Shown: positions 19,551 to 33,533 of the stretch, one piece after another
How positions within the stretch are numbered: position 1 is the stretch's first letter
Layout of the letters: every line of letters starts with the position of its first letter
NCBI GenBank assembly: GCA_020055645.1
Contig: CM034548.1
Coordinates: 21,916,701 to 21,980,700, forward strand
DNA: 64,000 bases
Source of the DNA: Tomocerus qinae
Taxonomy: Eukaryota; Arthropoda; Collembola; Entomobryomorpha; Tomoceridae
Reading direction: 5' to 3'
Program-made: the position numbers and the translations under genes
Notes under the pieces: model-generated
Database searches by the model: none
Told to the model about the DNA's origin: nothing
Seen by the model: the letters and a program-made list of their open reading frames with translations, nothing else

Positions 19551-22500
19551 AAGAGGAGGATATCCGAGTGCATTGGAATTACAATTCGGCAATTAAAAAT
19601 GAGCTTGCATACGTCATGTAGTAGTCTAGACGTTTCTTATTAGTATTCCAGTGATTTAGTACAAGTGCATTTCTCCTAAGCAAAACATTGCAGTAGTAAG
19701 TAGTAGTAGTCTGTTAAATAGTAGTAGTAATGAGAGTAATAATATAGTGTAGGTGTGTACACCTACAACTGCAGCCAACTGCTCTTATCGGTAATTTCCC
19801 CTGAGGTAGATGCATAGCAACGTCCTTTAATAGAAATGAACTGAATACACAACAAAAGAGCCTAGAGCTAACATCTGAGAGAGAAATGTTTCCACATCTA
19901 CCTACCTGTTAGAGTATTACTCACTACTAAGTAACTAGTACATCAAATATATTAGCTAGTTACGTAGATATGAGCTACACCCACGCTCAGATAAAACACA
20001 CGTGCGTTTCTACGTGCATGCTGGAAAGCTTTGACTAACCTAACTAACACATAGATACTTGTAGCCTGATACTTGAACTTGAAAATAATGTAATCGTACA
20101 TTTAAGTCAAATAGTATTTTGGAAGTTGGGTGGGGGAATGCGATCGACTGAATTATTTCCCGACATGCGATGCGACACTATAGTACGAATCGCTAGAGAA
20201 AGTCAAAGAGTGTTGCTTCCCTTGGCCTGCCTCTTCCAGTTCGCATGATTGTTTTCTCAAGATGAAAGCACCAATGCGCAGAGACACCAAGCAAGATTCT
20301 CAGGAGAACAGCCAACGGTTCCTACTTCTACAGTCTGAAACCGCATTTTACATATTATTTCTCAACTCCCCCAATTCCAATCTTCTATTCCATCTGAATT
20401 TCGCTCAGTCGGATATTGTACTGTAAGCTGTTCAAAGGGGAAAACCAGTTCTACTGCTCTCTATGCATTTCACGGAATATTTTATAGAGAAAGTCCCAAA
20501 TGCGTGCAGAAACTGATGTTTTTTTTCACTTTGAGATTACCTAATCAGAGGGTCGAGCAATGGTTCTCTACCAAAACCGGTTTTTGGAGAATAGAGTGAA
20601 AAAGTGCATGGATGTGCCTGCATACTTTACAAATTAAGTATTTACGCTGATCTCGGCTTTTAATCTATACTCTCAGGTATTTATTTGATAAGCAAAATTA
20701 TGCCTGAGTTATGCAGAGTTATTTTTTAGGCATGCCTTTCATAATTTACGTAGGTGTAACAATTATGTTACAGGACATAGAATTTAAATGGGAAAACTGC
20801 ACCAGTTTCGACTTCCACACTTAAAAATGAGGAACAAATCATTGAAGTTACTAATTAATCAGTATAATTTGCATAGAATAATTAATTTTTAACTGTGATT
20901 ATGGGATATAAATTGTAAAGTCGTACCAGTTTGTACGTAAAGGTGCATAAGATGTAAATAAATGCCTGTAGATTGTGCACATTTGAGAGGAAACCTGTTA
21001 ACTGCAGCATAAGGCTAAAGAAGCTACTCTGACTAAGTTCTACGTCAACATGAATAGGAACCAAACACTAGAAACCCATAGGAATATACATACAAATACT
21101 TTGCTGTACTATTCTATGGTTCTATCAAAGATCACACCTGAGCTATAATTAATTCCCATTACACCTGATGCTCGGCTCAAGATTACAAATGTTTTATGAC
21201 CATAAAAGACTGTCGAGAACCAGTGAAATTAGTTACACCAGATGTTGATTATAAATAGGAATCTTTTGTAGGATAGCAGGAACAACTGCAGTTGCTCCTT
21301 TCTATAAGACTATCACATTCAATTCGAAACGGCTTCCGAAAAATATATGAAACTCGTTTATTTTTCGTCCCTGACTTATAGTCGGTGGATTATTTTGATC
21401 TTTCTTATTAAATAACAGTGTGAGGTTGATATTAATAGTCACATTATTATGACGACGACTTTACATGCCTCATGGCATCTTAGGGATGGCATCTAATTTA
21501 GGAAGTGACTGAAGTTCAAGGGAAAACCCTCTATCTCGAGTTGATCTCCAAGTGCTTTACCTTTTCATATCGCCACCAACCACATTCAACATATTAGAGT
21601 GCATTTAGTGATACTTACAATTGCAATTATCACCTCTATATAACATAGCGATTACGTATTATGCGAAATTAGTCTTCTTTTCAATAAGAAGCTCTCGTCT
21701 GAGGTCACAGAAACTATTTCGTGTCTCAACATGAGACTATATAATACACTTTCTGACGTATGTCAATGATATCAAAACTATGTAAATATTAACCATTATG
21801 CAACTCTGTTTCATTTACGCAATCAGATGAAAATAAACATGACAGTGGTTATACCTATTCAATTCAAATTATTTTCAATGAAAAACGGGAACTATATGCC
21901 TACAGGGTGTAAACATTCCCAAACTGTTTATAAAATTACATTATTGCATGTTAGCAGTGAAAACCATTTAAAACTACATACTAGGTGCATATCTTGATTT
22001 AATATTGAAATTCATTGGTCAGTCAGACCTAGCATTATTACATTGTAAAAAATGGTCAAAAATGTCATGTTGATATTTGTAGTATGATTGAGACGTACAC
22101 GAGATTAAAAACCTGAGACAGAGTAAGGGTTTGATAAACGGCACAGGGAGTAGTAGTGAGTATTCATTGGAATCACAAAACAAACAACAGCAAACTCGGG
22201 AGAACAGTAGCTAGCGCATTCTATAGCAATGAATAGGAATCCTGGTGGGATAGGAGAGACATATATAATAATAAGAGACAGAGGATAGTAAAATTGAAGA
22301 GTGTGTAGAGACGTCTTAATAAATATATGTAGTAATAGGTAGAGAGAAGGTGGAGAGCATGGAGGAGAGGAGATAGAATACCTAGTCATGATTCTTGGCG
22401 TTGGCACCCAAGAATGACAAATCATAATGTGAACAAGAAAAGCATAAAGAGACAAGAGTTGATCCAGGAATACTACTCGTAACTTTCAACTTTAACTTGT

Positions 22501-23815
22501 ATGCTAAATAAGTCCAAGTAGATCTGTACATAAATACACAGAAGAAGACACATAGAGATAGAGGAGAGACAACGGAGTTGATGAGATTGGTCCTTTACCA
22601 AAATAACTGGAGTTTTTGGTCGCGTCATCGAAACTGAAGGATCTTATGCCAGTATAGTCTGGTTTCATGTAAATATATAGTATAGTTTGCATTAGTTTGG
22701 ATAAAGTAGGAAAGCCAAGTAAAATGAAAGAACAAAAATGCAAGGATATCAATAGTGAATGGATGGTTTTGGGTAGAGTGCAGTTGCAGTGCCTAGTTAA
22801 ACATTCTCATGGAAAAAAATGACAAGTTTTTACTCGGTGCAAATCAGAGGACTGATGATGAGTCGTTTAGAAAAGAATACGAAGAGATAGTAGATGGAGA
22901 GAGATGTGTCAAGTTAAGAAGTCAGGATATACCTCCATCAATTTACTGTACACTATAGCAGGAGTTCCAGATATGTTAGAGTAGTGTCATGTTGTGATGT
23001 ATGTTGAATGTGGTGATAATACGTAGAGTATGTGGATACCTTTTAAGACAGACGAACGATATACCATCAAGTGGCTTTTGGCAAGAGGTGAGTATTTAGT
23101 CGGGATGATGGGAGTCTCAAGTCAGGATCATCTGATTTGGAAAAGAGGACCGATCCCATTTTTTAGGGATTTGTAATGTAAAGGATGACCAGAAGCAAGC
23201 ACACTTAGTAGAATATCGTAATAAGGAGGAGTGTGTCGTCGAGGATTACATCCACATTACATGGATTTTATGTGTGAGCTCATGCTATGTAAATATGCTA
23301 ATAGAATGGAGAGCCAAAGGCCAATTTATCAATGATTGCAAAGCAAAAGAGGTGGCACAAAATAACTCTAGAAATGTCTTGTTGGTTTTATTTGGTTGGA
23401 TCATCTCACTCTCACCTCATTCCCTCATGCATATTGTGTTTTTGTTGTTGTTGTTCATTTATTTCTACTAATAAGATCCAGTCTTGTATTTAGATTGGAG
23501 ATAATAATATGTGTTACACCTTTACGTATCTGACAAGAGGATCGCCATAATATTTCCCTTCCCTCAAACTCAAGCATAGTTTGGGTAGTAAGGAGCTATG
23601 TTTATAATAGACTGTAGTATAATTTATTGTGAACTAGGCTCCACATACCACCTTTATACATTGTGTCTGTCTCTCTCTTTCTTTCTGTTGTTCATATACA
23701 CACGGGCAAAGCCACAGTTGGATAGAATGAATAGGTGACGAAAAAACTGGGTAAAAAAGCATAAATAATTTTTTACAAGTGTAATTGTTTTTAGGCAAGT
23801 TGTTCTTGAACTTAG

Positions 23816-23866
23816 CCATATAAGGCAGGACGACAAGTACCGAAGTTTGCCGAGTGAGTTACGTCA
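23816..23866. promoter_or_regulatory. Candidate distal serum-response element: CArG plus CRE-like site
   Basis: A perfect CArG box CCATATAAGG (23816-23825) is followed 34 bp later by TTACGTCA (23859-23866). Both are in a GC-richer patch about 6 kb upstream of the egr promoter and close to a change from G-rich (left) to C-rich (right) + strand. No canonical ETS site adjoins the CArG box. Single CArG matches occur by chance; the pairing and island context are what make this worth listing. Confidence 0.35.
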
Positions 23867-26800
23867 GCTCTGCGAATAAATCCGAGACACGAAACACGAA
23901 CTTGGCCGAATATAGACGAGTAGGCAGAGTAGGTACAAGAAGTATAATATACAGACGCAAGCAAGCAAACCTTAATCTCCACATACAACTCGTATATAAG
24001 ATATCTGCATATGTGTAGCCATGTACCCAAACAGAGCAGAACATAATTCCATCCATCCTTCTATAAAGAATACTCTTCTGCTCTCTTCTTCTCCTCCTAT
24101 GTACTAGAGACTCGTATAGTAGAGGATGATAATAGTTAGGAGTCAGACAGAGAACTGTTGCTGACTCTATAATATAATAATAATAGATCTCTCGCATAGT
24201 GTCCTCCTAAGTGTATGCTTCTTCTCCATGTATGCTTCTCCATGTATGATGACACTAGATGAAAACCCCTTAGTGAAGCATCCCACTTCATCTTCACAAT
24301 CTCTGTTCTCAGCTATTCCACAAGAGTCAGTCATGGAAAGACGTTCGAGTCGACTCATACACAAATACAGACTCATGCAGCAAGCAGACATCATGAACAT
24401 ACGTAAAACGTAACGTAGCACTCAAATAATATTAACATCCCATCAAACATTCTCTGCTTCCAAAAACATCTCTCTAGAATCTCATTTATGTTCTAGATAT
24501 CTCCACATTACATACGTTCTCAATTCCATACTCCGAATCTAAATCCAATGATCTTATTAAATTGTTTCCCAATGGTTTCACTAATTTTCAACCTTCCTAG
24601 AAGCTACGACAAACTCAATTCAATTTCCCTTCTCCGTATCATGCTCTGACTAAGTAATGAGATTTTGTACTCACTCAAATCATATCAGAAGGTAATTGTT
24701 TATCGTATGGATAGTTTATGATAGCATCTTAAACATACTCGTATTCTAATTGACTGTTATTCAACTCCATATACTTGTACATCCACGATTTCATCGACTT
24801 TTAATTCCTCCAAAGTACCATCCTGTGTATGCGTTTGATCTTCGTAGAATGCTTTGAAGATTTAATGCCAAAATACATTTACGTAAGCTGTGGTGCTACA
24901 GCAAAGTAATTCTCCTATGCATACTTACACTCATGGTATTTTTACACCATTCAATACGAGGATTATATAATATGCATGGTCTATATGTATATAGATTCTT
25001 GTCTACTAAATCCATGGCTACTTACAACAAAAGTCTCAAGACAAAAGAGAAGATTACACTGACAATAGTGTGCCTGGCCATTGTCATTTTACCAAAAGAC
25101 TTTACTTATTCTCTTTAATTTTTACTTCATGGGAACGTCGAAAGCACCCAATAAGCTTCCCTCAAACTTACAGTTTCTATTTCAGTACAGTGTGTGAAGA
25201 ACAAAGTCTCAGCATTTAACAACGAATTCAATTCACCTTAATCAAATTGGCACTGCTAACAATAATCACTCCATTTCTTTTTCACTAACTATCATGTTAT
25301 TCTATAAATACACAGCAATACACTGCAGAAGGTGACGTAGCATACCTTTGCTATAAATATGCTACTACATTCTTTTATCTACATCAATTTAAATAAATAC
25401 TACTATGGTGGACTAAAAATCATTTCAAGGTTAAAATAAGATTTTATCTAAATTATTTACGATATATCATTCTTTTAGCTACTATCCTATACTTACATTA
25501 TGGCAGCTTATACAATTAATATTAATGGAGTGTAATTTGATAACACGGAACAGTTTTCAATAGTTTGAAGATTAAGTAGATAAATATTGACTGCGGGACA
25601 GTTCTAAAACGGGATGGATGAAATGCCACAGTAGGTAATTAAAACCTTGTACTAGTAGAAGAGATTCAACCCACATTTAACCTGTTCTTCTTTAGTTTAC
25701 TTCTGCACTACTAACTTATACCTCCTTTGAGTATGCAATTGAATCCTACAAAATATTTCTTACATAAAGATTGTATTTGCACATGTTTTCTAGTATTCAG
25801 ATAATGAAAATGATTGCTGGAAGCGGGGGAGGATTTTATAAGATTCCGCAATATATTAGGGAAACTCCCAATGACTTCCATATAAAAGCACAAATTCAAG
25901 ACATTACAAAAGTAACACGCCAAAATTGATGCATACTTTCATATTATGTACGTAAAGAATATATTTATTGTGCACTGGCAAAGGACCTGCAATAAAATCT
26001 GATACTAAACTTCCAAATTCAGCTGGAAGATAAGCAGGACCGTGAATTTTTCGAAAATAAATAATTTGATAGGCACAAGACGGGATGTAATAAATAGCCT
26101 AAAACACAAGACAGTTATTCACAATACCATATGCATATCTTATATATATCATTTAGCAAAGGTTTACCAAATGCATAGCGTAACTTATGGATATTTGACT
26201 AGAGACATAAAAGTGAGACAAGAGGCTGTCCCTATATGATTTCGTCTCAAGCTGAGAGGACGGCAAAAGGAAACTTGACAACTGAATGATAACTTAAACC
26301 GTGAAGATTACGAGTCGACTCACTTGACAATCATGCTTTATACCTGTTTTGAATAACTTTCTATATCCTACTACAATACAAAATGCTGATAACCAAATTC
26401 TTAGATTTACTCTACTCAGAATCCAAAAATTTAACTACAGAAAAGGGACTTCCGAATAAAACAAACTTTTGTCTGAAATGACAACACTGTCAACACTTAT
26501 CTAATAGTAGTTCGTTGTCTGAATAATCTAAGAATGTTCCTTCACCAAAATAGAGAAAAGCAACTATATATATAAGTACAGGTATTAACTCTTATTATTA
26601 AAGATCTATTATACAAGTAAATTACTTTCATCACTATCTCATTTGGATTTAGATAGCAAAAACAAATTGAAATTCTTAATGATAACGAGTCATTACAAGT
26701 TATGCTTATCTTGCATCCATTATTAAATAAGAAATATTTTCCCTTTTTAAAGATTACTATGTAAATCAATTCACCCCCATAAAATATTTTACTCGTACAA

Positions 26801-29800
26801 TTTCGCAACTTTTTTTGCATTAATGGAACCCCACGACAAAGTTTGCATGTTATGTACAATTTCAATATTTTATCCCTGGAATCAAATATTAATGCATGAA
26901 CGACATGGTTGAAGTTGCTATTGACCCATTAAATCAATATTGATGTGAAATTGGATTAAAAAGTGTCACAGTGGCTCTTAAGAACTAATTTGTGGAAATT
27001 AATGATTCAAGGATAAATTATAATATCAAAATGCAATCAAAATGTCGTTAATATTGAGCATACCTGATGCTCGATTATATCATATTGAAAAGTTGAGGAC
27101 GGATAAGAGAGCGAGCCGAGATACTTATTTAGTAAACTGTCTCATTTATTATTATTGAATTGCTAGCATGCTATATGTTAGAACGAAACGAGTCTGCGTT
27201 GCAATTGTGATTGACCCTCTGGAGCAAGTTTAGGTGTAACTTTTTTAGTAACAAAGCATAGGATTTCTTTAATGGAGGATGGAGATCTGTCTTGTCTGTA
27301 TATGGACAGTGGGAGTCTTGTCTGGTTGGGTAACGTAAGGCAAGCACACTCATACTCTTCAACTCATCGTTAATCGAGTTATCTTTTCCGTTTATATACT
27401 ACCTACTACGTTAATGTATGATATCTCTGCAGGTACATTTTGTAGTGTGCCCAGTATACTATCAAAATATTTAAGAGTTGGTGCTACCTGATCTGATACA
27501 TATATTGGTAAATATATATCAATATTTAATTGCATGGATGGTGCTCTATAAAATCCAGAGCACAATGCAATATTGTAAATATTATAAGTAATCGACATAC
27601 ATCTAATACCTAGACATACTTTATAGGTTGTGTACATTGTGAGTGTCGTTCAAATCTTTATAAACCTACGCACTTTTAATCCATCTCCATGCATGTTTAC
27701 TACACCCGAAGAGACCGCATACTTTATGCACAGGCGAATATTACACAACTACCTACTCAATCTTCTTACTATATCTATGGACAACTATGCATCCTTATGG
27801 CTCATCTTTTCGATAGATAACTTAAACTTACAATTGCAATCTGTACAAGAAAGAAACCAAGGTTGAGGCCGAAATTTGAAAGAATTGCCGCAATTATTAT
27901 TAAATCTTAACAATGCGTTACCCACACCACCCTCCAATTTGAACTGATTTCGTCCGTTTCAAAAAGAATTTTTGATTAAGTCAATCATAGTAATAAATCC
28001 TATTTGTTAGTGACATTTAATAATTCAAAGTATCTGATTTTGTTATACCTTTGAAAGATTATTGGAAAATTAAGCTAGCAAAGTTATCAATTACGGAAAG
28101 CCAATTACATGTACAATTCTTACGATGAAGACTTGCCGTATAGATTTCGCGAAATCTTATATATATATAACCGGCAGGATTTTAGTTCTTCAGCAATTTA
28201 GTTTTGAAGTTTCTAATCTCAGCAGTTTAAAAAATTAAGGTCGAATTTTTAATTATTTTAAATAGCTATGAACTAATAATGGCATTCTTTCTGATGTCAT
28301 ATAAAGGCTTTGCGAGGGCGATATATTGTAAAAAGTTAATAATAATTCATTTGCAAACAAATCAATTTTTTGTGTTGTGGATTGGTCATGATATGCAATT
28401 TTTCTAGTTGTCGATATCGATTACGGACACAGGTAGGTATTTTTTGTATGAACCTTTGCGTAGTTACGTTTGTATGGAGAAGGTAATTGTAGCTGTAAAT
28501 AGTTGGTTAATTGTATTTATAATGTAAATAAAATGTTTGTACACAGGTCCCATTAATGAGGCAGGTATGATTTTATATGGGCAGCTACATAAAAATACGT
28601 GCATACGTAGAATAGCGTGAAATAAGTCTGTTGTTTGTCTTGCGTCGTACGTAGTGTGGTTAGTGTGTGTTGGATCTTCCAATATCATCCAGTTTTGTTT
28701 GGTAGACTATATTTGCTATAGAAGAGATTCTGAGGTAGCTAGCTAGGAGTTACATTACAGGAGTTCATAGTTGTTACGAGAGGAGAGTGAGACTTGATGA
28801 CTAATACTTACAACTGTATGTAGTATACAAATAGTAACCCATTAACATATCAGTTATAGTATTATTCGTGTCAGAGTACAGTATTTAATGTCAGCAATGG
28901 TACAAGTAGTTCAGTCACAGTAAAATGTACTTGTATATGTGATGTACTTTTATTTTGGTTCTAAGAAGCTTCTTTTTTTAGTGTGTATCTGTATTATAGA
29001 AGACTGATCTGATACTAATGGAACATTATTAGGTACTGTACAAGCTACATTACATACTGCATTCCTTCTCTGCGTTGCATTAGTACAATTACAAATCTAT
29101 GTAATTCTCATATAGTTTGAAACCACGTTTCTAAATGGTAGGCTAAATAGAGAATTTCGAATTTGTATACATATGCATGGGAATACACATAGGAAGCCTG
29201 AGCAATAATAAAACCTTATATTTAGTATGTACGGCCATAAATATAGTAGTGTTAATGTGTGTGTGTAGAGGTTATAATAAGACTGATCTCAAGGCAGCAG
29301 CAGACAAAACTAGTAGCTTGCTGTATAGACTGGAATATATATCCGTACTATTAAGTAGTTTAGGAGGGACGAGAAAAATCCGCAAAGAGAACGCGATATA
29401 CCTACTATTTAGTACGAGTACGACTTCTTAAATGAATGTGTACTCACTTACATGCACACAACACAGGCGCCTTCCAGAAATAGTTTTGCGAATCATCATG
29501 AGATATTTTTAGGTTTTTCGCCCACCCAATATGGTTGCTATTTTTTGGTCCTAAAATTAGTCGACGTCTATTTTAAGCTGGTGAATCGAAACACACGTGG
29601 ATTTGATAAATCAAGGAAGGAAAACTGTAATCTCGGTGTATACACTACTATCTACATTCTCACGAACCACTGAATCTGATAGGATAAATGATGCTCTCAT
29701 GCCCAATTCATTCTCAGCCTATCTGATTACACATAACGGCCGAGTTAACATTACCTGCTAATTCTCCTCCTTAACCTACCAATTCAATCAAAAACCAATG

Positions 29801-31588
29801 CAATTGGAAAGCCATTCCGCCCTTTAGCACAACATGAGTTATTCTTCCCATACTAAATCGATTGTCACTTCGATTTAATACGATGCCACAAATTATGAAC
29901 ATAATGTCACATTTCTCCCTTCATGCTCCATCCTGATCACTCAATAGGAAGTAAATAACTACTATGTACATTACAAAGTACCTAATGTTCTATTTATTAC
30001 ACAAAAGATTTAGACATTTATAAATACGCACACACGATTCGGTGACTGCCATAAACGATAATGAAACTGTGCAGCTTTACTTACACTAATCTGCAACTGA
30101 CATTTTCCCCCTTGTTTACCTTCCAAACGCTGATCCCTTAAGAAGTTTAATTTTTGGTCTGTAAGCATCTGCCATCAGAAAGAAAATATGTCCACCACGA
30201 CAGTCCCACATAAATACAATATTTATTCTTGCATTAACCACCTAAGCCTACAGGTGATATTACACTCTCTGCAATTCCATCAAATTGCACAAAAAAATCT
30301 TTCTTGTAATGAAATTAGGTATCTCCTTGTGATTAGAGTTAAGAATTACTAAATCTATTCAGTAAGCATTCCTAAACAAAACTTTGCGAATCAAACATTG
30401 AAACTCGCTTGAACTGCGAATCATGAATCACATAACCTGAGTAACATTTTCTTGACTAAAACATGTAACTGATACAATTTTATAGAACGGTGGTCCTGAA
30501 TACTTAGAATTACGCCAAACTTAACTTGATGCAAGAGTGGAGGACAATTATTTTATGGTACTACTTTCTATATCTGTCTGTTTAGCTGTTTACCAATCTT
30601 ATTTACCAATTTCTCCATGCATTAGTAGATTCCACCATAACGTTTGGCCAAAATTTTTTAATACCGTCTTCAGATTTTGAAAGACAAGGTGAAAACAGAG
30701 ATCGAGGTCGGTAATGGGTCTAATGGGTTGCACTACCATTTGTGAAAGCGGATGACTTTGGCTCTACCGTAAAATAGTAGAATATCGTGTGATTAGAAAT
30801 TGACAGCTTTTTTGCTTTAGTCGTACTTGATAATAGGTACTTTACATCCCCTGTCTGGGGAAGTGTGTAACCTTTGTTCTATACAGCGTAGAAAGTTGTG
30901 TTGTAGCTTATTTGGAAGACGTTAACATTTTATACAATATTATATTAGTAGTGATTTTTGACATGTAATTACTTTTTTGGCTTCTAACTATTTCTTCCGT
31001 TTTTCGTTCGGATTTCACTTTAATGACTTTCTTATTGGTTGCATTATGTTGTCACATTTTTTATTATGTATTGGGAATTTAGTAGAAGATTCTGAATTCG
31101 TACGATGCACATTGCATTGGTGAGGTAAAACTGGTAAAAGTATATTACACGCTGTGCGACTTGGTTGAGAGAGAGAAGATGAAAAGAAGGATTAAATAGG
31201 AATCTGCATATCGAAGGCAAAGGAAGCTGCACTTTTATAAATTACGGACGATACTGTAGCATTTACATAGTGGTGATTGTAGAACAATACAGTGAAACAA
31301 TTAACCCTTAAGAAAATGTAATGCATAATAAGTGAAATAGTGTGAGTAAATGATGCAAATGGTACAAGAAGAGATTAGACTGCATTGTGGATTAAGTACT
31401 TTGGCTAGAAAGGAACTGCAGTCAAAAGAATAATGTTAGGTCATCTATGTACATTTACTTTGTTTTCTTGGTTTGATTCAGTTGAGCATTGTGTGCATAA
31501 TGCAAGTACTCAGTGGTAGTGTGAGTACCTACCTAATAGCTAAATAATGGATGTTGGATTTAATCGTAATGTGAGAAAGACTGCTCAC
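23867..31588. other. Intergenic, no gene recognised
   Basis: AT-rich with no exon of a known family. The + strand becomes C-rich after about 24.05 kb, turns G-rich by 28.4-29.3 kb (28741-28800: 19 G, 6 C), and flips to C-rich after about 29.44 kb (29761-29820: 5 G, 19 C). Short open frames here carry no family signature. Confidence 0.5.
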
Positions 31589-31652
31589 CTTTTGTTAGAA
31601 CGTCTTCGCACGTTTGGTGACAGACATGTTGCCATCCGTAAATGACTTGAGT
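31589..31652 (-). other. Candidate 64-nt internal exon upstream of egr
   Basis: On the minus strand, a pyrimidine-rich acceptor (ctatgttttcttacag) ends at 31653 and a consensus-like donor (AAAAG|GTGAGC) starts at 31588. The 64 nt between are open in two frames and about 45% GC, against an AT-rich surround. It faces egr, 13.6 kb upstream of the leader exon. It could be an alternative leader exon of egr, an exon of a non-coding RNA, or chance. Neither open frame continues into the egr frame at 16430. Confidence 0.33.
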
Positions 31653-33392
31653 CTGTAAGAAAACATAGAAAGAATTGAATGAGAGACAATAGGGAGCTGA
31701 ACTCTGATTGTATTTTATTGGCGATGCTGAAAACGACGACTCTGAAAAATGTTTGAATCTCCAAAAGAATTCATGACTTGTAATTAGTTCTGCTTGACAT
31801 TTTCACCTCTTTTCATTGCATTTTTTCTACGCAGAAATGTAAAAAGTTGCATAAAAGTATAGGAAAGTGCACAATTCAGAGACCAGGTAAGGGTAAACAA
31901 GATGAAAAGGGTACTGTCTACACGAAGCTCTTCTTATTCTTGTCGATTTAACGGAGCAATTAGCACATACCTTATTGTCTCTCCAGTCATCTTGGTCCAA
32001 TCAAAACAAACCTAAAGCTACTTAATGCACGTAAGCAATAGATACCAATGCAACTCATTATTTCACATTCATTAATCCAACTCAAATGTTCAGCCGTTTC
32101 AGTTCACCACCCATTCCACGCCATACCGAATGCTACCTTACTTACGTGTTTAGACGTGTAAGCAGAAGAAGATTTCATACCTCCCTGAATGAAATCTCTA
32201 CAAAGTCAAGTTGCATTTAAGCCCAGTTCTGTATTTTATTATTATCTCCTATTGTACATCCATCTACCTCTGTCTTTCTATCTTGTTAAAGCTTTCTTAC
32301 ATAACATTGTATAACGATGTATATACTATGTATCATATTACCAATTTCTACTCTTCCTTTGGTAAGGGCATTCATGAATGAAACAACTTGTCTGCCACTG
32401 CTCGATGCTCGCTCGCTAAAATCCACATTTATGGATTACATAATAATCTTTTCTTATTCTTCCCTTTTCTTATTGCCAAAGCTAATTTGATAGTTATGTC
32501 AAGTACATCATTTATGTTTGTTACTGGAGAAAGGTTTCAGCTTTGTTGTTTGACATAAACATTTTCTCGAATTCGGAATTTACCTTTCTCTTGTTACTAC
32601 ATGCCATCCAATTATATCTTTATGTAATTTGTTATGTAATCTTCATTTTTTCTTTATTCAACCTGAAATCGTTGAACTGTCTGGCCACTAAAATCCGATT
32701 CGGTAACAGATGTAATATAAGGAGTCTGTCAACAGTGACAACCATTCTTTGAATAATAATGCCAAATTGGATTTTAAGCAACAAAGTGACTTTATATAGA
32801 AGCAAATAAATGTATATTCAAATGGATATGAATACTACTCTAAAAATAATGATATTCATGTACATATTGATTTCACAACTTCAGCAAACAATTGGAAGTG
32901 AAGCGACAACCGCCTCACTTCTACCCAGATAAAAAATTATATAAACCTACTCGTTTTATTTGCAAGTCTTCATCAGCTCAAAATTCTTACCTATAGTATA
33001 AAAAAAAAGCAGGAAGCTCAGATTTAGATTGAAAATATCTGCATCAGAGGTTTCGCTACACCTTGTTTACAAACTACCAATTTTATCATTGTTAGCATAT
33101 CATAATTACAAATGGTTACCTTGTTGACTTTTTTCAAGCAAATATATGTATCAAATATTGAGTAAGGCACATTTACTACTACAACTACAAAAAAATTAAT
33201 CCCATGACAATGAATACAACATAAGTCAGGTGATTTCTCATCATACGACGAAACAATCAACGAAGTAACTACATTCCCCAGGGAATTGAATATGAATTGA
33301 TATGATTATAAATTAGAAATGTGAATAATGTTACTCAGTAATTAATGTGATCTAATTTGACTTGAAGAAAATTACTTTAAAAACAGAAATTT
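31653..33392. other. Intergenic, no gene recognised
   Basis: From about 31.93 to 32.5 kb the + strand is C-rich, opposite to the G-rich stretch left of 31.6 kb. No coding segment was supported. Confidence 0.5.
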
Positions 33393-33533
33393 GACATGAT
33401 TAAATTCTATTCTATTTTTTATAAGCAATGGTGCAAAAAACATTAAATCTCAATTTTTATAATAAGATGGATACAAAACTAGCAATTTTACAATTTTTTC
33501 TTTAAAATGTAAATCGGCGAATTTAATCATGTC
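33393..33533. mobile_element. MITE-like element with 15-bp perfect terminal inverted repeats
   Basis: GACATGATTAAATTC (33393-33407) and its exact reverse complement GAATTTAATCATGTC (33519-33533) bound 141 bp of AT-rich non-coding DNA. Flanking A/T-rich sequence just outside is partly complementary as well, so the true ends may lie a few bases out. A perfect 15-bp inverted repeat at this spacing is very unlikely by chance. There is no coding capacity. The superfamily is not assignable and the target-site duplication is not clear. Confidence 0.6.

Larger units (their letters stand above)
18061..23600. other. Intergenic, upstream of egr
   Basis: No gene was recognised. 18181-18700 is extremely C-rich/G-poor on the + strand (18181-18240: 19 C, 1 G), with CACA/CATA and CTACTA repeats. 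An EGR-type site CACCCACGC lies at 19978-19986, and a GC-richer patch at about 20190-20340. 22100-23250 is G/A-rich on +, which leaves long but probably meaningless hydrophobic frames on the minus strand (for example 22105-22455). Confidence 0.5.

Noticed and set aside
22105..22455. 116-codon minus-strand hydrophobic frame
   Set aside because: The minus strand is pyrimidine-rich and G-poor here, which removes stop codons and gives Leu/Ser/Pro/Tyr-rich frames; no domain or splice context.
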